Shown here in pieces: positions 11,380 through 22,211 of a DNA stretch of 64,000 nt; position 1 is the first letter of the stretch; every line of letters starts with the position of its first letter. The stretch is from assembly GCA_947579665.1 (NCBI GenBank), contig OX388349.1:22166459-22230458 (forward strand). The letters run 5' to 3'. Position numbers and translations under genes: made by a program. The stretch comes from Sympetrum striolatum (taxonomy: Eukaryota > Arthropoda > Insecta > Odonata > Libellulidae). The notes under the pieces were generated by a model. That model ran no database searches, was not told the origin of the DNA, and saw nothing but the letters and a program-made list of their open reading frames with translations.

Positions 11380-11512
11380 AGCCTCGGGTAACCATGTGGG
11401 CAGCGCGTTCGGCTATGGCGAAAGCGGTCCCGGGTTCGATTCGGTGGAGGATCCCGTGTGGGAAGTGACCTAAGCTGTCGAAGAACGTCTAAAAATACTA
11501 CTATTAGTAACT
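11380..11512 (+). mobile_element. tRNA-headed SINE, copy 1
   Basis: The head contains GTGGGCAGCGCGTTCGGC and the B-box stretch CCCGGGTTCGATTC (about 11429-11442). A conserved body follows (GTGACCTAAGCTGTCGAAG, about 11465-11483), then a short TACTACTATTA tail. Head, body and tail occur in the same order at 61464-61598 and, more diverged, at 43611-43740. The head resembles a tRNA with an altered anticodon arm, as in tRNA-derived SINEs. In this copy the bases after the B box are rearranged (TTCGGTGGAGGATCCCG), so the acceptor stem is not preserved. Confidence 0.75.
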
Positions 11513-11518
11513 AAAGGT

Positions 11519-11833
11519 TATAGAATGAACGAAGCACCAAAAACCATCAAAAGACAAAAGGTATCCCACAAAATTTTTCTCTAATCCATATTTTTGTGTC
11601 GGATAAGTATGATTATGTTTTAGAAGAAGCGCTGACTTCAATAGTATTTAATATTAAATCTGACAATTAAAAAAAGCAAATTAATTTTACACTTAACTAA
11701 AATACAAAATTAACCATTTATACAATTCTGGCTTGATATCAATTCTGCATTTCTAATTATTGAGGAGTAAGGAAAGTTGTAAGTAGATATCAAAACCATC
11801 AAAAGACGTTTCTGGTACTTCGTTCATTCTATA
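11519..11833. mobile_element. 315-bp element with 20-bp inverted ends
   Basis: The left end TATAGAATGAACGAAGCACC (11519-11538) is matched in reverse complement at 11814-11833 with one mismatch. Next to each end, the same-strand sequence AACCATCAAAAGAC is repeated directly (about 11543 and 11795). There is no coding capacity, so it looks like a MITE or a solo remnant. It starts six bases after the SINE tail. An inverted relative of its internal part, without the inverted ends, lies at 13572-13813. Confidence 0.7.
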
Positions 11834-11865
11834 TTTCAACCATCACTGGCCTTCCATTATTATAC

Positions 11866-12900
11866 ATCTACATCTACATTAATACCCTACAAGCTACCTT
11901 TCGGCGTATGGCAGGGGGTGTAAACACCAGTTCAATCTAAACTACTTCCTTATTCGGTTATTTTCGCGGATAGTTTGCGTAAAGAATGAATTTTTAAAAC
12001 GATTCGTCCTAGCCTCTATTTCTCTTAACTTACGGTCATTATCGGATCGACCGAGGTAGCAGGGGGGTTGCATGATACCGATTGTATCTTCCGAAAATGT
12101 AGTTTCCCTGAATTTGTTAAGCAATCGCAGCCTAGCTTCCAATCTCCTTTCCTTCAAGGATTCCCAACCTACGTCTGAGAGCATTTTTGTAACGCTTGCT
12201 TTTTTATCGTAGCATTTCTTAACAAAACGAACCGCTTTACGCTGCACTTTCGCGAGCACACGTTTCATCCGCCGGATCCCATATACTTGTCGCATATTCC
12301 AGATGGGGTCTGACCAAGGTAAAATAACATCGCTCTCTCACCTTTCCATCGCATTTACCGACAATACGCTTTACAAAGTCAAGCCTTTTACTTGCTTTGC
12401 CGCAGATTTTTCGAATAAGCGTGATCCAATTGAAGTTATTACTAATGTTGATCCCGAGATATTCAACTGAATCTACTACTTTGATATTATTTCCATTAAT
12501 TTTGTACGGTTGATTTGGACGCAATTTTTTCTTTTTGAAGAAATTAACTACGGAGAATTTACCTACGTTAATATCTAATTCCCATTTTTCGCACCACGTT
12601 TGGATGAGGACTAAATCGTTGGAGAGAGATTTTCGGTCTTCCTCGTTTGTTATTTCCCTATATATAATCGGTCATCCGCAAATATCCTCACATTGCTAAC
12701 TATCTCGTCACTCAAGTCATTGATATAGATCAGGAAAAGAAGAGGTCTAATTACACTGCCTTGAGGTACGCAAGAGGTAACTTTGACTCTATTTGAGCTT
12801 ATATTGTATTTATAAATGTAAAGGAGGTAAAGTTTGTTTTTAACGGTATTGCTTTGTTTCGCTTTCACGTACGGCGAGGAAATCGATTTTTGAAGAATAA
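11866..12900 (-). pseudogene. Non-LTR retrotransposon RT fragment, CR1/Jockey-like
   Basis: Read on the minus strand, the frame from 12868 gives the reverse transcriptase block VPQGSVIRPLLFLIYINDL followed by FADD, the palm motif equivalent to (Y/F)xDD with Asp-Asp retained. The next frame (12524-12237) gives the conserved thumb/connection text VEYLGINISNNFNW and RPHLEYATSIWDP. A frameshift then leads to 12295-11942, with VQRKAVRFV and SVTKMLSDVGWESLKERR, typical of the C-terminus of CR1/Jockey-type ORF2 proteins. The endonuclease domain and the N-terminal RT blocks are missing, and at least two frame breaks are present, so this is a dead 5'-truncated copy. The 3' end is marked at 11866-11885 by ACATCTACATCTACATTAAT-type sequence and the conserved GGCGTATGGCAGGGGG box (11903-11918), as often seen at such 3' UTRs. 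Host genes are absent nearby. Confidence 0.9.
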
Positions 12901-13571
12901 TTCTCCTCCATGAACCTTCCTGGATCGTGCTTTAAAATATGGATTCACCGAAATCCGCACATTATGATGCCCCTCACACTTCGCCGTCGGAAGCCGTGTT
13001 TGTTTTAAGACTCGCCCGCGGTGGCCGAATCTCTCTCACCCCTTTCTCCCCCGCAGCGACCCTTTTTAATGATCCGAGTCGACTGTGATAACGCGATGCG
13101 TAGGCACAGCATCTCGTATCGCACTAATCTCACTTTGCGGGATTCTATTCCGCGCTACGATTTCTATTTCCCCGCATCAAAAGATGACTTGGTCTAGTTT
13201 GCGCATCTGCCGCTGTCAGCTGAGGAGATTGGAGCTGCACTTCGCAGTCATAATAAACCGGTGCCTTTCCTACTCCGCGGGTTTATTTTTGAAGATTATC
13301 GCTGCGCCTCGGTGGGTCACTTTGCGGGTTGTTTGCGCTAGAAAGGGCTTAATTGTTGCTCTTCCCTTGCCTTAGTTTTTTGGGTACTTGGTGAAAAGTT
13401 AGCTCTAGAGTGATGCTATTCCCGCTAGATTTCGTATGGGATTTAGTTAGTCATACTATCAGCCGTTGATGGAGGATTTATAATCTACAAAATTTTGGGA
13501 CTTCAGTGAAGTTCTCGTCCATTTTGGAAGTGGAGTAGATATATAGTGGGATTATTCTACATCGTATTTCC
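12901..13571. other. GC-raised patch, no gene recognised
   Basis: The core at about 12940-13370 is GC-richer and CpG-containing. A 96-codon frame (13085-13375, plus) has no recognised motif. The patch could be regulatory DNA or chance. Confidence 0.35.
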
Positions 13572-13813
13572 ATTGATATCTTTTTAAAACTTTCCCTACT
13601 CCTCAATAATCACGAATACAAAATTGATATCGAGGCAGAATTGTTTAAATGGTTATTTTTTATATTTTTTGTTAGGTTATTTGTAAAATTGATTTAATTT
13701 TTTTAAGTGTCAGATTTAATTTTAAATATAGATTGAATTCAGCGCTTCTTTCAAAATATAATTTTACTTATTCGACATATAAATGTGGATTAGAGAAAAA
13801 TTTTGTGGGATAC
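13572..13813 (-). repeat. Inverted relative of the 11519-11833 element
   Basis: Reverse-complemented, this segment aligns with about 11561-11795 over nearly its whole length. Shared blocks include GTATCCCACAAAATTTTTCT, GAAGCGCTGA and TTATTGAGGAGTA. Scattered substitutions and small indels show it is old. The 20-bp inverted ends are not present here. The two copies face each other across the dead RT fragment. Confidence 0.75.
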
Positions 13814-15930
13814 CTAAGATCGAAGTACGAATTTCGCAACCAAAAGGCGAACTTATTAACGCTGAATCATCTAGAAATGAACATAATATGTGAATAAAAA
13901 TTTATATTCTATTTTGGTTTATCTATTTAGGGACGTACCACACCATACATTGAATATATCTTCTGCTTCTTTACTTACAACGATCAAGTTTTTTTTGGGG
14001 GTTTTATGTTATGTTAAAAGTTGCTGTATTCTCTTGTTCAACTTCATTAATTTCTGCCGTAGTCTGTGATAGCAAAATCGATAGTTTTGACTTGGTTATC
14101 TCTAATCCTCAATTCTCACTTGCATTTTATCTCTGGAATTATTTCCATGTAGGTCGTGCCAGGGTTATTTTTCAACCATAGAATGGTCGGAAAATCCACA
14201 GCTTATTATCGACAGTGAAAGAATAGCTAAGAGAAACTACTCAGTCATATCTTTTTTAACTTCTAATTCGTTGCCAAATGACTATATTTGTGGTGGTGAT
14301 TTTTCCTATAAATGGATTATGGACAAATTGCGATAAATGGAACGATAAGGCTACATCTTTTCTGAAAATTAAGTAAATCATTCGGAATTGATTCGGAAAT
14401 AGATTAGCCGTATGCCAGATAATATGACCCATTTCGGTATAAATGCGGAGTTATTATTTATCGGGAGGGTACGTTTGAAAAGCAGCCGCTGGAGTGCATT
14501 TTGAACTTCCGTTATCGGACCGGAAGTTGGTGATAACGCGCAGGATTTTCCGCCATCACTTTGTTTATTCGCGAAATTTGGTCATGCAGACATTTCAGAT
14601 TCGCGGAATAAAATCTAGGACGAAGGGCCTAGTTTTCCAACTTTAGAAACCTATTGTTTGTTGTGACAACCTTTTCAATGTATAAATGAAACGTGTATTT
14701 AAATTTAGAACTTTCAGTCGCTGTGCTTTTCTAACGCGAGCTCTATACAATGTCGAGTGAATGCTCTTTCATTATTTCAGCATTGGTTCTATCTCTACGC
14801 CGTCAAGATGACAGCGTAGTTCCATCTCGAAAACTTGGCATGACGATACATCCGGTTTTAATAGCGACATCAACGTCATTTGAGCGTGGCATCTCCGTAT
14901 TTCAAGCGCTGACGTCTTTGTATTCTCGCAGACGACCCAAGGGCCCGTTGCTCCAAGGTCGAGTGGAAATATGTATCGCGGATAGACAGCTGTGGCGATA
15001 TTGAAAATGAAAGACCTAAGTATGAGAGAGGCTTAGAGTACCTCCGGAGGAGGGTTTTGTCTCTATTTGTTTATGTCGCCTCAATTACTTCCCCGTCATA
15101 GTTTACGATGATTGAAATATTCCTCTATTCTAATTGAAATGAGGATGTAGAGTGAGATCTCACTTTCTGGCTCTTAATCAACAGTAATGTTTATTGCGGA
15201 CTTACCCCATTTACAGTTTAGAAGACATCAAAAATAGATAAAATAATGCTAATTTTTTTACAGCATACATTTACAGCTCAATTTTACAACTTAATATACA
15301 TAAATGCATTAACTATAATATAATTGATATATATAATTATACTGATAATGTCTGTTTATGAAAATTGAAACAAAAAGCAAAAAAAAGACGAAATTAAATA
15401 ATATGAAGATAAATATTTGTCAAATAAATAATCTTTGAAATGGTTATATAATATAAATTAGAATTGTAACTGTCATGTTTTAATAGATGATAAACATAAA
15501 TGAAAAATGAATCTAGAGAGATAATACAAAATCAAAAACATATATACAGTTGATAATAAATAGTAAGGATAATGTATGTATGTATCTTCCATTTTTTCTT
15601 GGTCTGGCCCAACCCATCCAAAAAGTAACTATTATAAATATTTTTTATCAATTCTGCGGTTATGTCAACCAAATAAAGGCCGTTCAGTAGAAAGCGAGCT
15701 ATAAACGCATCCTTTAGAAAACGGATATTGGAAATTTGGAAATTTTTGGAAATTGGATTTTATCCCATATTTAATTATCTACCGATAAAAACGGTGATCT
15801 GGAAGCCTTTATAAATTTATTTCCATAAGCTTCCGTTATAGGTTCTGTTATTAGGCTGTATTATTTTCTCATTCGCTGTAACCAGTTCGAAAAATGTGTC
15901 GAGGTAGTAGCAGTAGAATATGCTGTAGTA
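13814..15930. other. Non-genic stretch with one GC-raised patch
   Basis: AT-rich DNA apart from about 14740-15060, which is GC-raised and holds an 84-codon frame (14750-15004) without recognised motif. The region 15230-15560 is extremely AT-rich. No mobile element recognised. Confidence 0.5.
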
Positions 15931-16185
15931 GAATAAGCCGTATATGAAGGTTATTTCAGTAATGTTTCTTCTCCATTCTTAAAAATAAGTGGTCAAAAAA
16001 AACCCAAAAGCAATCACATTTTACCTATTATAAAACATGTTTCAAGTGTTTATGAGTGGATATGAGTAGAATAAGTCGTATGTGAAGGTTATTCCAGTAA
16101 TATTTCTTCTCCATTTATAAAGATATTTAGTCATAAAATCCCAAAAGCAATCACAGTTTACATGCTACAAAACTTGTTTTAATCG
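15931..16185. repeat. Tandem duplication, 138-bp period
   Basis: GAATAAGCCGTATATGAAGG at 15931 recurs as GAATAAGTCGTATGTGAAGG at 16069. The similarity continues through TTTCTTCTCCATT, CCCAAAAGCAATCACA and the following bases. Two diverged copies stand head to tail immediately left of the piggyBac insertion. Confidence 0.8.
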
Positions 16186-16192
16186 TTTTTAA

Positions 16193-17980
16193 CCCATAAC
16201 TGGCCACCGTACGAAATTTCGTACGCTAAACAAGGAGGTAAACGAACCGGTGCCGTGACGCGATGTGTCATTGCATCGAGTTCGCTAGCTAATTTTTTTT
16301 GAGGTAAAGGTCCAACCATTCACCAGTGCCGCCTGGCTTGGGGCTGCGCCACTTTCCCTCCATTTCCCACGCAGTCAGATTTCGTCTAGGTTGGCGCCTG
16401 ACGCAAAATGCCACGCCAGTGAGTATTTGTTTATTTTTTATTGGTAAAACTAATCTGAATTCTGTTCCTGAGTGTGTTACTGGCTTGTTCAGACCATGAA
16501 CTACATGTATGAGTGGTCATTTGATGAAAGGTTATAATAATGTCAGTCAGGCATGTGGTTTTTGTTGACTGTTCGAAATTTCGTACGGTGGCCGGAAGGG
16601 GGTAAAAAATGTGGTATTGTTTGCAAGTACAATTTGAACACGGATGGCGAGGCCATTGTTAATATATTGGAGCAACTTGACGAAGAGGATGAGCTGGCCA
16701 AGGATATTTCCGAAATGGACGCGCTTGAGTTCGTTTTATTCCCTCCTAATGACGGCAATGACTCTGATCAAGACGATGCACATATTGAAGCAGGGCCAGA
16801 TGACGTCACCAGTATTCGCGATATTGGGAAGGGAGTTTTAGCACAGCCTATTGAAGTTAGGGGACTGCGATCTCGAGATAACCTTCGGCCGATCATGAGA
16901 GCTATAATTGTAGACACCAGTGGTTCTGAAGACAACACACCGGATTCAGAAGAATATGAGCCCGGGCCTGAGTATGAACCTCCCGCTAAGAAAAAAAAGG
17001 ATGAAGAAAACGACTCAAAGACAGAAGAAAACATCCCAAAGCAAGAAATCAGTCACAAGAAAATGGACTAAAACTACCCTACCTACTTCTACCGCGGATG
17101 GGCGGTGTGAATACATTCGATCAACAACGTGCCATATATCGAATCACAATCCGAAAAAAGAGTTGGTACTGGCCCTTGATCAGGTTCATGCTAAACGGCA
17201 GTGTTGTAAACGCTTGAATGTTGTTCCGGTACAAGGAAAAAGATATTTCTATTCTTGAGTTTGTCCGAAGAATTGTAATTGCTTTACTATCAACCCCAAC
17301 CCTGCCGAACAGACCCGCCCCAGTTATTCCTAAAAAAAACGGCTCTTGTAACTCCAGAAATTCGTTTTGACGGTATTGACCATCTGGTTGATGGTATTGA
17401 GAAACCGAGGCGTTGTGGAAATTGTCACAATACTGCTTCATTTTACTGTATTAAATGTAATATAGGACTTCACCCAAATAGATGCTTTGTCGCCTTTCAC
17501 ACGCGCTAAATGCGCGAATGAAAACAAGTGATTTGAAAATGATTAACAATGTGATTTGAAAATGATAAACAATGTGATTTGAAAATTGACAACAATGTGA
17601 GTTTATTGTTCTTGATTACTTAGTAAGTATTATAGCGAAATGCGCTTGAAATCCTTAAGATATGATTATGTAAAACGCGCAGAATGGACTTTTCTGCTGA
17701 TTTATAAAAAGATATTCTGTTTTACTACCATGTATAGTTTTTAAAAAAGAGATTTTTAACGATTACTATAGTAAAAATGTTAATAAACATCATGACGTTT
17801 AATTTATATATTTTACCCCCTTACGGCCACCGTACGAAATTTCGAACACTTCCAAAAACTAAGATAACGCAAAAAATTTGGATATTTCAGGACATCTATG
17901 TATTAAAGAGTCCCATAATGTCTAAAAATTTAAATAACATCTAAATTCATCGATGGCGAATAGTTCCGGCCGATAATGGG
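16193..17980 (+). mobile_element. Internally deleted piggyBac-family transposon
   Basis: The element is bounded by TTAA at 16189-16192 and 17981-17984. It starts CCCATAACTGGCC and ends GGCCGATAATGGG, which gives inverted ends starting with CCC, the piggyBac hallmark. Subterminal repeats are built on CGTACGAAATTTCGTACG, a perfect 18-bp palindrome at 16208-16225. A related 37-bp segment at 16571-16607 is matched in inverted orientation at 17811-17847 with one mismatch. Total length is 1788 bp, short for an autonomous piggyBac-like element, because the middle of the transposase gene is gone. With both ends in place it could in principle be mobilised by an active relative; that is inference. Confidence 0.92.
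16553..17509 (+). pseudogene. piggyBac transposase remnant, core deleted
   Basis: In the family, this enzyme excises and inserts the element at TTAA using an RNase H-like DDD core. The first frame (16553-17071) has the expected acidic N-terminal region: ILEQLDEEDE, then DALEFVLFPPNDGNDSDQDD, then a Glu/Ser/Pro-rich stretch ending in a Lys cluster. The next recognisable part begins at about 17098 in another frame with MGGVNTFDQQRAIYRI, the conserved GGVDxxDQ-type block late in the catalytic region, followed by KKSWYWPLIRF. Most of the core between them is missing, and the deletion junction lies at about 17070-17097. A second break falls in the A8 run at about 17332-17339: one extra A shifts PVIPKK out of frame with TALVTPEIRFDG. 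The last frame ends with a finger of spacing C-x2-C-x7-C-x2-C, then H-x3-C-x4-H, as in the piggyBac C-terminal Cys-rich domain. It is non-functional. The upstream Met at 16553 lies inside a subterminal repeat, so the true start is uncertain. Confidence 0.9.
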
Positions 17981-17984
17981 TTAA

Positions 17985-18474
17985 GTGAAGTTAAAGGTTT
18001 TGATTTGCTGCTAAACTGCTTCAAGGCAAAACTTTTACTAAACCACTAAATGATATAAAAGACCAACCAGGTTTCATAGTGATATTACATCATCTTATAT
18101 ATATTGGTACTACAGTTTACATCCAGTATAACCTTTTCTTTTTTTCCTATTTTGTATTTCCATAATATTAACTTACTTTAGATTATTGTTTATGCCTAAA
18201 TCATGATGTTAACTCTCTTGTATAATTATTGTAGAGCGTTATTTTTGTATTGATCGTGTTTTATTTTGCTTTTTTCTAGTTCAGTCATATTTTTTATCAC
18301 AAGTGTATGTATCTACTTACGGTATTCTCTGCATTTCATTTTTTAATAACTTTAATTATTTGTCTTGATAATATGTCTCTAACACTTCTAGTAATTTTAC
18401 AGGTTATATGTACATTGTTTTCTTTAATGTCTTTTAGTTTTTGCTATCGGTAGGTTTGCGCAGGTTTTTCACAC
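17985..18474. other. AT-rich non-genic stretch
   Basis: It may include the 5' part of the LINE tail that becomes recognisable from about 18475. No gene seen. Confidence 0.4.
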
Positions 18475-18708
18475 CCCCCTTCTTTGTGGGTGTTTTCCTG
18501 TTGCGGATATTTTTTCCTAACCTTTTCTTAGTTTTTTTTTACATCCGCAATCCCTTCTCACATTTTCTTCTATTTTCCTCTAAGTTTCATTGATACATGT
18601 AATATACTCATAATAATGTAACTGCTTAACTACAGGTTAGATGGAAGAGGAGACTATTTAGTCTCAATCTCGCCTAATAAAGACCCTAATAATAATAATA
18701 ATAATAAT
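18475..18708 (+). repeat. LINE 3' end with stem-loop and (AAT)n tail
   Basis: The segment from about 18500 (GCGGATATTTTTTCCTAACC) to the tail aligns with 57930-58099. Close to the end, GAGACT at 18650-18655 and AGTCTC at 18660-18665 form a 6-bp stem with a 4-nt loop. CAATCTCGCCTAATAAAGA and an (AAT)n run to 18708 follow. No coding remnant is visible upstream, so this is a heavily 5'-truncated insert, or a SINE sharing a LINE tail. Other copies are at 31823, 48816, 56250, 58040 and 3997. Confidence 0.75.
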
Positions 18709-21489
18709 CATCAGACCGTCAGAATCCTGGGTCGTTTTTTATTGTGTGTATTAGTAAATTTTCTAATGAAGCAGTTATGTGTGAATGCATGCTACGTAGT
18801 AAAACTCGAGTCTCCATAGTTTACTGAATTTAAAAGTTTGGTAAATTTAAAATCTTCTACATTACGATATTTCCTCGTTGCTTATGGTTCAGGTTTTTTC
18901 TTTTGATTTAATGATTTTGAGAGATCATATTCAGTAACGAAAGAATGAAATGAACATATAAATTAGTTAATTTACTCTTTATGAAGATTTGTCAATCAGT
19001 CGAGGAATTATCTACTTTCAGTGAAGAATTTTACTATCGGTAAATATTGATCCCCTAAATTTTTTGAATGCTTACTTTGAATAACTCTTTCTTCACGTCC
19101 GCTCTGACGGTTATATTTTCTAAAAGAGTCCCATAAGCGAGAGGGAAATGTTCATTTTATTTATCGAGCTCTCGAGCTGGCATCTCGATGGCAGAGTAAA
19201 TGTATCCTGCCAATGTTCGAGAAAGAATAGGCGCAAGCGATGACAGCTAAAATAAACCGAGATCCGCCGTTGATCAAAAGTGATTAGACATACAAGTAGG
19301 GAATGCTCTCAGACGCCGCGTAATCAAGTCAAATACGAGACGTCTTCGACGGTATCAAAATGTAAATTTGCTCTATGGCATATCCGCTGTCGAGCGCGGG
19401 TGAACGAACTTTCGGTGGCAACTTGGTAAATCTCTAAATATTCATTTTGAGGAGTTGCCGCTGATGGAAAATTCAAAAATCGCCGTCACGGAGGCAAACT
19501 TTGGGTTGACAAGGAGGGGAGAGAAGATGGATATGAGAGCAAATAATCGACCCCAAGCTCAGCTAGTTTCACTTAGGGAAACGTACGTACTTTTTAGGAC
19601 GAGCTAAAAAACAGGATAAACATCCTCCTCTAAAAATCTCTTGTCAGGGAGAAATGCTCCATCTGGCAAATTCTGCGTTACCAAAGAAAGAAGTAGCGAA
19701 AAAATCATAGCTTCAAACTCCGAGAGTGGGTGAGAATGTCCCCTTTATAGAAAGGCAAATTTTTTCATAAATTATAGTTTCTATAATTAATCCAATGCGA
19801 TTTACTAAGTTGCTCGTGGAGAACTGTTTACCAAGTAATTTTTATAATATTGGATTGAAAATTTCTCTCGTATGTGGACAATTTATAGTTTACGTAGAAT
19901 TTATTCAAAGTGATTTACTTAGTTGTTTGTAGAGAACTATTTGCCTGGTGATTTGTCATTCTTAAATCGGATATGGAAGACCGTAAGGATGGAATATAAA
20001 TATCGATTTAAACATATTGACTCAAATTTTGATATATCTTTGGATGTAATTAGATGATAATTTGATTTTAAATACCACTACTCTTTGTTCAGGTGTAGAA
20101 GATTTTAAATAATATATTTAAATACTAATAAATTTATTACAATTATGTAAAATAATTGATATATCATAAAATGAATCAAGAATTTACTAAAAGTCCATAA
20201 GAAGGTATATATTTATGGACTTGATTAACCTCAGTGGTATGTTGCTCGATAATTATGGTGGATTATACGTACAAAATTTTGTATTATTTCGTCCGGCATA
20301 GACAACAGATAACTTGTTTATATTTTTTTGATTTTTCCCATCGTGCAAAATATGAAATCTCCTTATGAATCTGAATATACCAGGATATTTTTTGTGTTTA
20401 CTTTTCAGGCTTACTTTGAACATTTTCATTTTAAACTTTAGTAATGCTGTCGGTAGGTTTTGTAGCCGTTTTTTTAGGTGTACCATTCCTATCCCAGGTT
20501 TAGTTTTTCTTACCTTAAATATGATTTTTATACTTTAAGTTTCTTTTCGTTGTGCGTCTCTTTCCTTTTAAATCCTCAAAGGCGATGGGATGGGAATAAG
20601 AAGATATATTAATGTCTGCCTCACCGGAGGGGTGGGTGTTTGCGTGAAGATGTTTTATTATTATTCATAGCCAGTAAAGACATCAACCTGAGGGCTGGTT
20701 GGATCCTCTTCCTCTCCGTTAGCTACAAAATACTTCGAAGAGAATTGAGACTTAGCCTGAAAGATGAGGAGTGAGGGTTTTACTATTGATTTCCTCAGTG
20801 ATGGATACTAAAAGCGAGAAATATTCACGCAAGTGTAGCACAATCACACCATCTACACTTCCATTGCATTCATTGAACTGACTAAATGAATTCCATTATT
20901 CAGTATCACTCATACCTCAGTAGCCCTTTCGTTATCAAAGACAATATTAGAAACCTGTGAATCGTTAAAGTATTTTTGAAATATTTTCTATAACTTAAAC
21001 ATTCTAAGTAAAGCAGTATTTCCTCAGAATATATTCTCCTCAAATATATTATCGTCTACAAATAGCATGAAGATATTCATTTATTTACGAAATTAGTCTC
21101 CTTTTAAAAAAATATAATCTAAGGAAATTACCAAGTGTTTTATTTCTTTAGAATGACTCTCTTCCGCAAAAATAAAGCATGGACACAATAGATTTAACTT
21201 TATTATTTTTAAAACCAAGGAAGTTCAAGCAACAAAATATTTTATAATTTATACAGACCTTAATAAAATTAGATAGACATATATAACGGTATGTATAAAT
21301 GGAAAAATATAATTATATATTGCTAATTGAACTTACTTCGATTTCGTGATGGAATACTACCAAGTTAAGGCCGATACAATTTCGTTTATTTAACATTATT
21401 ATCAGGTATAGCCTTGATTTGCTGAGGTTTGGCTCGACTGTTCCTCTCTTTTTAATACTTTTTGCCCTTGCCAGTCGTCAAGTTCACTG
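18709..21489. other. Non-genic stretch with one GC-raised patch
   Basis: Mostly AT-rich. The stretch about 19080-19700 has raised G+C with many CpG and no long frame, and is a possible regulatory element. A 77-codon minus-strand frame at 20253-20486 has no recognised motif. No mobile element recognised. Confidence 0.45.
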
Positions 21490-22211
21490 ACGTATGTATA
21501 ATTACGGATTTAATACGAACAGAGTATGTCTCGCTCGAAGGAACTCGTTGGAAAGCGAAACGTCCGAAATCGAGCAGTGCATCGCTGCAGTGACAGATTG
21601 AAGAGCAACCATCTGCGAAAGTGGAACGGATATCCCTCGAGCGAGTTTTAATAAACCGGAAGATCTTCTTCGAGGCCCGACGTTCTTCGCCTAGAAATAG
21701 CCCCTGGGAAGGGACAGTCGGTCAACCGAAGTGGACGGAAAAAGCCCGCGACACTTTCTCTCTCTCCGCTAGAATGCGGTGGCTTTCTGCCAGGAAGGAG
21801 AGATGTTCCATTCCAGACTGGGATTCTGGGCGTGGTTGGCCGGAAACATTGTCCCTGTTTGCGATCTCCTATAGTCAACAGAATAGGAAACTTATCGATG
21901 CTCGTCGTTTTATGGAAAGGCGGTGTTTACCTGAGGAGATGTTTACACCGTTTGCCATTGCTTACGTGCCTGGGGTAAATCTCCACGATATTGTGGCCGC
22001 GAACCTTTTGTTTTTTTCCGGCGGAAATGTTTTCGGATTTATGGATGTATTTTTTCGCAAATTTGTCTTTTTTCTTGGCTCGCTAATGGCCGTGGATAAA
22101 TGCGCAGCGTGCTACGGCTTTAGTTTTGATGCGGAGATGATTTTGAATTTAGGGGTGCGATTAAAAATATCGGATTTTTCGCGCGATTGTTTCAATGTTT
22201 GTTATTTTTAG
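21490..22211 (+). other. GC-raised patch with the longest ORF, unrecognised
   Basis: A 196-codon frame (21621-22211) is the longest in the window. Its first part is basic and hydrophilic (MERISLERVLINRKIFFEAR). Its second half is hydrophobic with stretches such as NLLFFSGGNVFGFMDVFF. I recognise no domain, no convincing signal peptide and no flanking splice sites that would define an exon. The composition changes halfway from CpG-rich to AT-rich, unusual for one exon. It could be a chance frame across a stop-poor patch, or a lineage-specific exon; chance is more likely. Confidence 0.25.

Noticed and set aside
15230..15560. Extreme AT stretch as a scaffold/matrix attachment or origin
   Set aside because: Composition alone is not evidence; no diagnostic motif seen.
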